Positions 1-5,613 of a stretch of 9,830 bases of DNA are shown piece after piece. Source of the DNA: an uncultured bacterium (GTDB lineage Bacteria > Hydrogenedentota > Hydrogenedentia > Hydrogenedentales > JAEUWI01); assembly GCA_937895305.1 (NCBI GenBank), contig CALAXS010000267.1, positions 1 through 9,830 on the forward strand, in the 5' to 3' direction. Position 1 is the stretch's first letter. Each line of letters starts with the position of its first letter. The notes beneath the pieces were generated by a model. The model saw only the letters and a program-made list of their open reading frames with translations. It searched no databases and had not been told where the DNA came from. Position numbers and translations under genes: made by a program.

Positions 1-536
1 AAACGCTGCCCTTCATGGATTGCGATTGCCTCACGCTTGGCATCGACCACGAACATGATGCTGGGCTGACCCGGCATATTCTGGATACCTGTAAGGTTCT
101 TTTCCAGTTTCGCGCGACGCTTGCGGAACATGATAGCTTCTTTTTTGCTATACAGTTCAATCTTGCCGTTCGTTTCCATTTCCTGCAGCTTGTTCAGCTC
201 GCCGATGCTCTGGCGCACCGTCTGGAAATTGGTCAGCATACCACCCAACCAACGGTTGGTTACGTAGTACTGGCCACAACGCTCTGCTTCACGCTGCACG
301 GGTTCCTGGGCCTGTTTCTTCGTACCTACGAAGAGAACTGTGCCGCCCTTGGAGACCGTTTCACGCACAAGCCCATAGGCGCTATACAACTGGCGCATGG
401 TGAACTTTAAATCAATGATGTAGATCCCGTTACGCTGCCCAAAGATATAGGGCTTCATTTTGGGATGCCAACGACGGGTCTGGTGGCCGAAATGAATCCC
501 GGCTTCCAGCAGGTCTCGCATAGTTGCGATTGCCAT
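1..536 (-). CDS. rpsB: 30S ribosomal protein S2, 3' end outside window
   Basis: The reverse complement from an ATG at 536-534 translates to 178 complete residues beginning MAIATMRDLLEAGIHFGHQT and runs off the left edge without a stop. Diagnostic S2 blocks are visible: GIHFGHQTRRWHPKMKPYIFG near residues 13-33, LFVGTKKQAQ near 75-84, the highly conserved NRWLGGMLTN near 101-110, and KKEAIMFRKRRAKLEKNL further on. S2 is usually about 240-260 residues, so roughly a quarter to a third of the C-terminus is missing because of the window edge, not because of damage. S2 is a late-assembling protein of the small ribosomal subunit and docks S1. The start is fixed by homology and by the strong AGGAGA ribosome-binding site (544-549 on this strand) 7 bases upstream. 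In most bacteria tsf (EF-Ts) follows rpsB, so tsf is expected just left of the window. The preceding gene in the same direction is a MATE exporter, but rpsB has its own promoter and leader. Confidence 0.98.
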   Translation of the reverse strand, partial: MAIATMRDLLEAGIHFGHQTRRWHPKMKPYIFGQRNGIYIIDLKFTMRQLYSAYGLVRETVSKGGTVLFVGTKKQAQEPVQREAERCGQYYVTNRWLGGMLTNFQTVRQSIGELNKLQEMETNGKIELYSKKEAIMFRKRRAKLEKNLTGIQNMPGQPSIMFVVDAKREAIAIHEGQR

Positions 537-656
537 AGTAAAATCTCCTGATCGGGTTAATCGTTGGGGTTTGCAGCCTACCCGGCAACATACCAGGCAC
601 CCGAGCTGTGTCCTTACGGACCTAAACCCCTGTGAATTTAGAATCAGGAGATTTTA
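537..656 (-). promoter_or_regulatory. Structured rpsB leader, possible S2 autoregulatory element
   Basis: The leader contains nested inverted repeats. A perfect 14-base pair, TAAAATCTCCTGAT at 656-643 (minus sense) and ATCAGGAGATTTTA at 552-539, places the AGGAGA ribosome-binding site in the 3' arm. Inside it, GGGGTTT (630-624) can pair with AAACCCC (572-566). Inside that is the hairpin GTCC-GTAA-GGAC (621-610, minus sense), whose loop fits the GNRA tetraloop rule. Autogenous control of rpsB-tsf by S2 acting on the rpsB 5' leader is known in gammaproteobacteria. I infer a similar role here but did not compare with a covariance model. If the promoter at 651-680 is used, the outermost 5' arm is promoter DNA rather than RNA and only the inner structure is transcribed. 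Transcripts reading through from the upstream MATE gene would contain both arms and could hide the ribosome-binding site. Confidence 0.55.
539..656. repeat. Perfect 14-base inverted repeat, arms 539-552 and 643-656
   Basis: The arms are TAAAATCTCCTGAT (539-552, plus strand) and ATCAGGAGATTTTA (643-656). They are exact reverse complements separated by 90 bases. One arm covers the rpsB ribosome-binding site and ends 2 bases before its ATG. The other covers the predicted rpsB -10 box. A perfect 14-base match at this spacing is very unlikely by chance. Confidence 0.9.
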
Positions 657-680
657 GCAAAAAACGGGCTCTTGAAGCAA
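651..680 (-). promoter_or_regulatory. rpsB promoter (extended -10)
   Basis: On the minus strand a TTGCTT -35-like box (675-680) is separated by 18 bases from TAAAAT (651-656). The -10 is preceded by TGC (657-659), giving the extended -10 form TGnTAAAAT. Transcription would begin near 643-645, leaving a leader of about 105-110 bases before the rpsB ATG. A run of six T (664-659) lies in the spacer. The -10 hexamer is inside the upstream arm of a 14-base inverted repeat whose other arm carries the rpsB ribosome-binding site. The assignment rests on sequence pattern only. Confidence 0.6.
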
Positions 681-700
681 TTTTCTGGCATTAAGCGGGT

Positions 701-2086
701 TCAGGGCACCGGAACCACTGCTTCCGCCTGAAAAATTTCTATCTTGCGCCAGTAGCCACCACGGAAACGCAGGAGAATCGCCCCGCTCAAACCGATGACA
801 TAAACCGTGGCAATTACCCAGGCTTCGTAGGGGCCACCACCAAAGACGAAGGTATAGACGAGGGCGACAGGCAGGAAGCACACATAACCTGCAAACGCGG
901 TAATCCAGAGAATCCACTTCGTATCCCCTGCACCCCGCAGTGCCCCCACCGTCACAATCAATATAGCATCAAAGCTTTGGAATATAGCGCATAGAATAAG
1001 CAGCCGATGGCCTAACTGGATAACGGCAGGGTCATCGGAAAACACATGCTCTATGAGCCAGCCGCCACTAAAGGCGAAGAAGAGTCCGATTCCGGTCATA
1101 TAAGCGATGGTCATTTTCATTGCGGTATAGGTTCGCGCCTCTGCGCGATCAGGGTCACCGCGACCAATCCAATTTCCAACAATGGGCGCAATGGCCTGAT
1201 TCATGGCCATGGCCACCATAAAAGATATGTGCAGGAAGCTTATGGTGATGGTGTGGGCTGCCAGGGCCACATCGCCAAAGGAGCCGATGACAATACCCGT
1301 AAATACGGCCCATATCGCCACATCCAGGAACATGGCCAGACCACCGGGAAAGCCGACACGCCACAGCTCTTTCAATCGATGCAGGTGTACCTGCCAGGTA
1401 CTGCGGGTCTGATAAGCACGGTGAAATATGCCGAGCATAAACAGCCCGTGCAGGAGACCAACCTGGGTCCATTGGGCGATATCCGTAGCTATCGCAGCGC
1501 CCATGATACCCAGTTTCGGTGCACCCCAGGAGCCAAATATCAGTACATAATCCAGTATAATATTCAGGCCATTGGCAAAAATGGCTATATACATGGGGAT
1601 ATTGGGTCGGCCTATAGACATGAAAAAAGCGGCCAGAGCCGAAGCCCAAATCATGGCGGGATAGCCTAAAAGCCGAATATTAAAGTATTGGGTCTCCAAC
1701 GCCGTTACAGCCTCGCCATGGCCCATGGCGCGAAAAATAGGGCCGGATGCCAGATACAACACCAGACACAACACCAGAGTCGGCCAGACAAGATGGATGC
1801 CCTGCCAGGTGTAGGAAGCACACTTGTCTTTTTCGTCTTTACCCAATGCCTGCGACACGAAAGTGCTCACACAACTGGCCACGCCCATGAGCAATGCGGT
1901 GAAGGTATAGGACCACATGGCCGCATTCCCGATAGCCGCCAGCGGCTCCGTCCCCAATTTAGCCACCATGAATTTATCGGTAAATTCCATGACGGTATAG
2001 GACATGGACCCGATTACAATGGGTCCTGCCAACACCAGAATCTCGCGTGCCCCCGTCCAGGGGGCTTCTGTTTTATAGGTCGTCAT
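701..2086 (-). CDS. MATE-family multidrug/toxin exporter (NorM/DinF type)
   Basis: The 461-residue product is a polytopic inner-membrane protein of the length expected for the family (about 440-470), with roughly twelve hydrophobic segments in two homologous MatE halves (approximately residues 15-175 and 235-400). The N-terminal half opens with REILVLAGPIVIGSMSYTVMEFTDKFMVAKLG, the typical MATE helix 1-2 region, followed by a QALGKDEKD loop and later by ILDYVLIFG. The second half has GFPGGLAMFLDVAIWAV and NQAIAPIVGNWIGRGD, matching the repeated domain. MATE proteins export cationic drugs or metabolites in exchange for Na+ or H+. The substrate cannot be read from sequence. The ATG at 2086-2084 is preceded by only a weak AAGAAAAT ribosome-binding site, and a dispersed palindromic repeat ends 13 bases upstream of it, so expression may be affected by that insertion. 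The gene reads toward rpsB with 164 bases between them. I saw no convincing terminator after its TGA, only a weak GCT/AGC hairpin before the T6 run at 664-659. Confidence 0.9.
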   Translation of the reverse strand: MTTYKTEAPWTGAREILVLAGPIVIGSMSYTVMEFTDKFMVAKLGTEPLAAIGNAAMWSYTFTALLMGVASCVSTFVSQALGKDEKDKCASYTWQGIHLVWPTLVLCLVLYLASGPIFRAMGHGEAVTALETQYFNIRLLGYPAMIWASALAAFFMSIGRPNIPMYIAIFANGLNIILDYVLIFGSWGAPKLGIMGAAIATDIAQWTQVGLLHGLFMLGIFHRAYQTRSTWQVHLHRLKELWRVGFPGGLAMFLDVAIWAVFTGIVIGSFGDVALAAHTITISFLHISFMVAMAMNQAIAPIVGNWIGRGDPDRAEARTYTAMKMTIAYMTGIGLFFAFSGGWLIEHVFSDDPAVIQLGHRLLILCAIFQSFDAILIVTVGALRGAGDTKWILWITAFAGYVCFLPVALVYTFVFGGGPYEAWVIATVYVIGLSGAILLRFRGGYWRKIEIFQAEAVVPVP

Positions 2087-2098
2087 TATTTTCTTGTC

Positions 2099-2118
2099 AT
2101 TCCCGTGCAGACGGGAAT
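2099..2118. repeat. dRS3-like palindromic repeat
   Basis: The sequence ATTCCC-N8-GGGAAT is present exactly. It forms an 8-base-pair hairpin, ATTCCCGT and ACGGGAAT, around a GCAG loop. This pattern matches the dRS3 repeat consensus known from Neisseria, and similar GTCATTCCCG elements are scattered in other proteobacteria. It is flanked by TGTC on the left, as is the related imperfect copy at 5454. It ends 13 bases upstream of the MATE start codon. Confidence 0.8.
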
Positions 2119-2188
2119 CTCCGCGTCAGCATGCTTAGCCCACATCGGGACCGAAAGCGTAGTATTACCAGTCGAATACGCCCGTTTT

Positions 2189-2238
2189 CCGGAGCAGAGC
2201 TCCGGCGTATGCGTTACCAAGCAGAGCTTGGGAACGAG
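2189..2238 (-). repeat. Two-hairpin dispersed repeat, copy A
   Basis: Read on the minus strand, this unit starts CTCGTTCCCA, contains the hairpin CCAAGC-TCT-GCTTGG (2231-2217), a GCATACG linker, and a second hairpin CCGGAGC-TCT-GCTCCGG (2205-2189, 7 base pairs). Its first 33 bases align without gaps to the copy at 5538-5570 with five differences. The second hairpin has different stem sequence but is again perfectly paired. This is a structured interspersed element of REP-like type. No transposase is present in the window. Confidence 0.8.
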
Positions 2239-2365
2239 TTCCTTTCTGATGTCAATTACCCGCGTCACTGCGCTTCTCGCAAAGACGAGCAAAATTAAGA
2301 CCTCGCGATAAAAAAACACAGACAGTCATTTTAGTCAAACCTGTCAGGTAAAACTTCCATTCTGT

Positions 2366-2394
2366 TTGAGACTTCGATAATCGCACAGTATAAA
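2366..2394 (+). promoter_or_regulatory. Sigma70-type promoter of the regulator/G1PDH operon
   Basis: TTGAGA (2366-2371) and TATAAA (2389-2394) are separated by exactly 17 bases, giving a good housekeeping-type promoter. Transcription should begin near 2400, about 58 bases before the ATG of the first gene at 2459. This is the only strong rightward promoter I see for the operon. Confidence 0.65.
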
Positions 2395-2400
2395 CTATTT

Positions 2401-2447
2401 ACACCTATCAACACCCAAAATGGTAGACATTTTCGGCATAAGGGTGT
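2401..2447 (+). promoter_or_regulatory. Leader inverted repeat, possible operator or RNA hairpin
   Basis: Just after the predicted transcription start, ACACCC-AAAATG (2411-2422) is complementary to CATTTT (2428-2433) and GGGTGT (2442-2447), with a GTAGA loop and an 8-base bulge: 12 pairs in all. A further ACACC (2401-2405) lies exactly 10 bases before the one at 2411, giving three related half-sites. The 3' arm overlaps AGGG (2441-2444), the only Shine-Dalgarno-like sequence before the ATG at 2459. The element could be an operator for the gene's own DNA-binding product, or a hairpin limiting translation. Confidence 0.45.
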
Positions 2448-2458
2448 AGCCTCATCCT

Positions 2459-2941
2459 ATGGCACAGGTTCAGTTGCACATAGAAGACGATACCCTCCAC
2501 CTTACCCTGCGAACTATGCTTACTTTTGCGGGGCATGCGGTGGTGGAGCTGCCGCTACGCGGGGCGATTTATATTGTTGATGAACCGGAATCCGCCCTGG
2601 CCCTTGTCAATCAGGGACCTGTACTCCTGCTAAGCACTGCTTCCGCGTTGCCCGAAACCATGCAAGCCATGGAACACGGGGTTTGGGGATATATTCTCCT
2701 GCCACTGGTGCCGGGTGAGGCTGCCATTATGGTATCCAGAGCAGCAGCCCAAGCAACCAGCACCCCATCAACCGGAACCCATCCCCAGCCTCCCAAGACA
2801 TTAATGGAAGTAGAGCGGGAGCATATACTCGACACGCTGCGCCAATCCAAGTACAATCGGGCAGAAGCAGCACGACGGCTGGGAATCGGACGTAACACCC
2901 TCTGGCGGAAGCTGAAGCAGTACGACATCGAATCGAAGTAA
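2459..2941 (+). CDS. Small Fis-type DNA-binding regulator with degenerate receiver domain
   Basis: The 160-residue protein has two parts. Residues about 115-160 form a Fis/NtrC-type helix-turn-helix: EREHILDTLRQSKYNRAEAA followed by RRLGIGRNTLWRKLKQYDI, a near-textbook HTH_8 match. Residues about 4-98 resemble a response-regulator receiver domain: IEDD (8-11) at the acidic pocket, RTMLTFAGHAVVE (18-30), PVLLLSTAS (54-62) as strand 4, and AMEHGVWGYILLP (70-82) near strand 5. The domain is abnormal. The lysine normally before the last proline is Leu81. The segment holding the phosphorylated aspartate is shortened, with Asp41 only 13 residues before strand 4 when about 25 is usual. A low-complexity Thr/Ser/Pro linker spans 99-113. 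The layout recalls the ActR/RegA/PrrA group, but phosphorylation control is doubtful. The gene heads a tight operon, so it probably regulates its neighbours or itself. The Shine-Dalgarno AGGG is rather far (14 bases) from the ATG. Confidence 0.85.
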   Translation: MAQVQLHIEDDTLHLTLRTMLTFAGHAVVELPLRGAIYIVDEPESALALVNQGPVLLLSTASALPETMQAMEHGVWGYILLPLVPGEAAIMVSRAAAQATSTPSTGTHPQPPKTLMEVEREHILDTLRQSKYNRAEAARRLGIGRNTLWRKLKQYDIESK

Positions 2942-2951
2942 GGGAATCCCA

Positions 2952-4247
2952 TTGGCCACGGATACAGCCACCATCTATGAAGCACCAGCAGCCCTGTTGG
3001 AAGAACTCCCCGTAAAAGCCTGTTATGTAGGCCCCGAAGCAGCATCGCGGCTCGCCACATTTTTGTCAGAGCGAGGCGTACAGCGGGTACTGCTGGTCCT
3101 TGATGAAAACACCCGCACCGCGGGGGCCCACGTCCTGGTCCCGGCCCTGGAAAGCAAAAACATCACCATCACTGAGTTTTCTTACCCGGCAGAAATATTC
3201 GAAGCCACCGACACGGAAGCCAACAAGGTGAGTGAAGCAGCAGCCGGTATGGATGCCGTTATCGGCCTGGGTGCCGGTACCTTGTCAGACCTGGCGAAAC
3301 AGGCAGGCACCCTCAATAAAATTCCCTGTGTCCTTTTCCCCACCGCAGCTTCCATGAATGGCTACACCTCTGGCATTGTGGCCCTCAAGGTACGTGGTCT
3401 GAAACGCACCCAGACCTGTATCCCGGCACTGGGTGTCTTTGCCGATCCCGAGGTCGTCTCCACAGCCCCGCAGCGCATGGTCGCCGCAGGGGTCGCCGAC
3501 TTTCTTTCCAAGTGCTCGTCCAACACAGACTGGCAGGTATCCCACCATCTGCGTGACGTTTTTTTTACCGACCGACCCCGAAAACTCGTGGGCGATGTAC
3601 AGGATCGCATCTTTGAAAACGCCGGGGCTATCGGTGCGGGAAACCCCGCAGCCATCGGTATCGCTATGGAAGCCCTCCTCACATCTGGCTTCGGTATGGT
3701 CATTGCCGGTTCCTCCGCTCCAGCCTCGGGGGGTGAACACCTCATCTCCCACTTTATTGACATGAAGCATGCGCTGGAAGGCATCCCCAACGATCTCCAT
3801 GGTGCACAGGTGGGTGTCGCCACCATCTATACCCTGGGTCTTTGGGAAAAAATCCTTGCGCTAAAACCCGATGACATTGATGTGGAAGCTTGCATTGCAG
3901 CCCAGCCCACGGAAGCACAAATCAAGGAATGGGTCTTTGAGGATTGGGGCGATAAGGTAGGCGCGGAGGTCTGGCCGCAATGGCTGGAAAAACAACTGGA
4001 TGCCGACGGTTTACGCCATGAAATCACCCTCTTCAAAAACAGACTTTCTGACATCCGCAAAGACCTTGAAACCGATTTTCGGCCACCGCAAAAAGTCTCG
4101 GATTGTATCGCGGCCTGTGGTGGCCCGGTGACGGCAGAAGAACTCTATGCCCCCGCAGAAGTGTTTCATCATGCCAAAGGTCGCGCACGCTATCTCCGTA
4201 ATCGATTTACCGTGCTGGACCTCGCTGCGGAATTGGGACTCTCGTGA
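2952..4247 (+). CDS. egsA: Glycerol-1-phosphate dehydrogenase, AraM/EgsA type
   Basis: The 431-residue protein belongs to the metal-dependent dehydrogenase group of dehydroquinate synthase fold. The Rossmann nucleotide-binding part includes RVLLVLDENT (45-54) and GLGAGTLSDLAK (105-116), followed by FPTAASMNGYTS (129-140), the family substrate-site block. Metal ligands fit the G1PDH set: Asp183 in AGVADFLSK, His263 in GGEHLISH and His283 in DLHG. SSNTDWQ (189-195) is also typical. The C-terminal RARYLRNRFTVLDLAAELGL (411-430) matches AraM-type enzymes, which are longer than the archaeal ones. These enzymes reduce dihydroxyacetone phosphate to sn-glycerol-1-phosphate with NAD(P)H in the cytoplasm, the first step toward archaeal-type ether lipids or prenylglyceryl phosphates. 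The start is TTG at 2952, 10 bases after the preceding stop and 6 bases after AAGGGA. The next in-frame ATG is too far inside. The gene overlaps the next one by 4 bases. Substrate within the family is inferred, and a related polyol-phosphate dehydrogenase is the main alternative. Confidence 0.85.
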   Translation: MATDTATIYEAPAALLEELPVKACYVGPEAASRLATFLSERGVQRVLLVLDENTRTAGAHVLVPALESKNITITEFSYPAEIFEATDTEANKVSEAAAGMDAVIGLGAGTLSDLAKQAGTLNKIPCVLFPTAASMNGYTSGIVALKVRGLKRTQTCIPALGVFADPEVVSTAPQRMVAAGVADFLSKCSSNTDWQVSHHLRDVFFTDRPRKLVGDVQDRIFENAGAIGAGNPAAIGIAMEALLTSGFGMVIAGSSAPASGGEHLISHFIDMKHALEGIPNDLHGAQVGVATIYTLGLWEKILALKPDDIDVEACIAAQPTEAQIKEWVFEDWGDKVGAEVWPQWLEKQLDADGLRHEITLFKNRLSDIRKDLETDFRPPQKVSDCIAACGGPVTAEELYAPAEVFHHAKGRARYLRNRFTVLDLAAELGLS

Positions 4248-5389
4248 TTGCCCTGGGCATAGCCCTCCTCATTCTGGCAGCGGAGCCTGCCGTTGAACCT
4301 CCCACTAAGCTGCATCCAGGTACGGTAAAACGGGTGGAAGCTGCACACGCATATCTGATTTCGGATGAAGAACTACAGACCCACCACGCGGGCTACCTGG
4401 CCTGGCTCCATGCCCATCCTGAAGTCGCAGAAAAAGAGCGGTCCTGGTGGGATGTAAACATCGTGTCGGAAACCCATGCACTGAATGCTGCCTTTGACGA
4501 GGCCATCATGGGGGATGTACTGGCCCAGACTCTCTACGACCAATTCTATGATGAGCTCAATCGCAATCCTGAATTGCGGACCAAGGTCGACACGCTACAG
4601 AACCTGGAATGGAGTTTCAGCGCCATGGACCAGGCCCTGTCGAAGGGCTTGAATCTGGTCAAGGCCCAGCCGCAACAATCGCTGGAACGCATAACGAAGT
4701 TACCGGATGCAGCAGAAGACCTCACCATCAACGATGTTTTCAATCAGATTTCCCAACACCCCGAATTGGCCCGTGCCTTGCAGCAGCAACTGGGGGGACT
4801 CATGGAAGACACCTCCTTCTTTTCGCGCATTCTGCCCTGGTGGGAAGCGGTACAGGGGGGTGCGCCAGCCTGGCAGGGACCCCACCTGGAACTGACGCAA
4901 CACTTTGCCCAATATCCCCATCGCTTCTGGATATGGCACAAGCGAAATCTCGCGCTGTCGACCGATGCCCATACCCGCAACTGGATTCGTTATTGGCAAC
5001 GTCGTGTACGTCGGGAACCCGCATTGCAAAACATCTATACGGAAGTGTTACGCCAGGATTTTGATACGCAACGATACGCAGCCACCATCACCGATTGGCC
5101 CCCAAAAGCGGCACCGCCAGTACTCAAAGCCCTGCCAAAATCCAGGACCCAAAAACCAGGCACCAACAAGCCCACGATTACATCCCCAAACAAGGGAACA
5201 CGCCCCACATCACCACGACCAGGGGTACTTTCTCCAACACGGCCTGTGGCACCCTTACGCCCGGACCCGGATAAAGCGGACAAACCCATCGTTAAAGGAA
5301 ACCCGGACACCAAAAATGAACCCACCTTGAAACGTCCCGTGCGACCTGTCCCTCCGCAACGAACAAAATCGTCAGGGGCGGCCAAGTAG
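4244..5389 (+). CDS. Unrecognised probable exported helical-repeat protein with Pro-rich basic tail
   Basis: I do not recognise this 381-residue protein. It starts at GTG 4244, overlapping the dehydrogenase stop by 4 bases (GTGA), which suggests translational coupling. The N-terminus, MIALGIALLILAAEPAVEP, is hydrophobic like a signal sequence but lacks the usual basic residues. An anchor or a mis-called start is possible. Residues about 40-275 are helical and rich in Trp, Gln and His. They carry recurring short turns preceded and followed by amphipathic helix: HPEV 58-61, NPEL 108-111, HPEL 172-175, YPHR 224-227 and EPAL 258-261. This suggests about five degenerate helical repeats. From about residue 285 to the end the chain is disordered, very rich in Pro, Lys, Arg and Thr, with PTSPRPG, RPVAPLRPDP and RPVRPVPPQR. 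Such a tail would suit a periplasmic or envelope protein touching cell wall or an anionic polymer. It is followed by a geneless repeat region. Confidence 0.7.
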   Translation: MIALGIALLILAAEPAVEPPTKLHPGTVKRVEAAHAYLISDEELQTHHAGYLAWLHAHPEVAEKERSWWDVNIVSETHALNAAFDEAIMGDVLAQTLYDQFYDELNRNPELRTKVDTLQNLEWSFSAMDQALSKGLNLVKAQPQQSLERITKLPDAAEDLTINDVFNQISQHPELARALQQQLGGLMEDTSFFSRILPWWEAVQGGAPAWQGPHLELTQHFAQYPHRFWIWHKRNLALSTDAHTRNWIRYWQRRVRREPALQNIYTEVLRQDFDTQRYAATITDWPPKAAPPVLKALPKSRTQKPGTNKPTITSPNKGTRPTSPRPGVLSPTRPVAPLRPDPDKADKPIVKGNPDTKNEPTLKRPVRPVPPQRTKSSGAAK

Positions 5390-5394
5390 GGGAG

Positions 5395-5424
5395 TTTCTC
5401 ACGCAAAGCCGCGAAGAACGCAAA
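5395..5424. repeat. ACGCAAAG-type interspersed repeat
   Basis: TTTCTCACGCAAAGCCGCGA followed by AGAACGCAAAG contains two ACGCAAAG words (5401-5408, 5418-5425) with a related CCGCGAAG between them. This TTCTCACGCAAAG pattern is recognisable as a sequence scattered in intergenic DNA of many bacteria. Its function is unknown. Confidence 0.5.
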
Positions 5425-5431
5425 GGGGGAA

Positions 5432-5448
5432 GAGGGGAGTATCCCCTC
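5432..5448. terminator. Perfect GC-rich hairpin, possible transcript end
   Basis: GAGGGGA (5432-5438), GTA loop, TCCCCTC (5442-5448) form a 7-base-pair stem 43 bases after the stop of the upstream gene. It has no T-run on either side, so intrinsic termination is uncertain. It might instead stabilise the 3' end of the mRNA. Confidence 0.35.
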
Positions 5449-5453
5449 CTGTC

Positions 5454-5474
5454 ATTCTCAGCTCGACTGGGAAT
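5454..5474. repeat. Imperfect dRS3-like palindrome
   Basis: ATTCTCAG (5454-5461), CTCGA, CTGGGAAT (5467-5474) pair with one G.T wobble. The sequence is preceded by TGTC, like the exact copy at 2099-2118. The right arm can also pair with TCCCAG at 5488-5493, so alternative folds exist. Confidence 0.6.
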
Positions 5475-5537
5475 CCCCCCAACGGTATCCCAGCCGACCA
5501 GTCAGGGTTTAAACGCAATACCACCCACCCCCTCCTT

Positions 5538-5586
5538 CTCGTTCCCATGCTCCGCGTGGGAATGCATACGGTCCGCTCCTGCGGAC
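5538..5586 (+). repeat. Two-hairpin dispersed repeat, copy B
   Basis: The unit begins CTCGTTCCCATGCTCCGCG. Hairpin 1 is TTCCCATGC (5542-5550), TCC, GCGTGGGAA (5554-5562) with one wobble pair. After a GCATACG linker, hairpin 2 is GTCCGC-TCCT-GCGGAC (5571-5586). The first 28 bases (5538-5565) are an exact reverse complement of 5700-5727. The same layout, with paired substitutions, is seen at 2189-2238. Confidence 0.85.
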
Positions 5587-5613
5587 ATTGTGTCAGCACA
5601 TTAAGTGAGAACC

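Larger units (their letters stand above)
2087..2458. other. Divergent intergenic region rich in repeats
   Basis: These 372 bases separate the leftward MATE gene from the rightward three-gene operon. From left to right they hold a dRS3-like palindrome (2099-2118), about 70 bases with no recognisable signal, a two-hairpin repeat (2189-2238), a stretch containing CTTCTCGCAAAGACG near 2271-2285, and the promoter and leader of the operon (about 2366-2458). Open frames here are translations of repeats and are not believable genes. I could not identify a clear promoter for the MATE gene. Confidence 0.7.

Noticed and set aside
15..410. 131-codon plus-strand open frame at the left edge
   Set aside because: It is antisense to rpsB, which is unmistakable on the opposite strand.
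657..700. Intrinsic terminator after the MATE gene (T6 run at 664-659)
   Set aside because: The only hairpin before the T-run has three base pairs. The run is better explained as part of the rpsB promoter spacer, and read-through into rpsB remains possible.
1046..1669. 207-codon plus-strand open frame
   Set aside because: It is antisense to the well-supported MATE gene, has low-complexity His/Gly/Tyr composition and no family resemblance.
2086..2319. 77-codon minus-strand open frame directly upstream of the MATE gene
   Set aside because: It translates the dRS3-like and two-hairpin repeats (ends EIPVCTGMTRK, typical of repeat translation) and has no protein-like domain or ribosome-binding site.
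3285..3826. Minus-strand open frames of 171 and 154 codons
   Set aside because: They are shadows of the G1P dehydrogenase coding frame, with no motifs.
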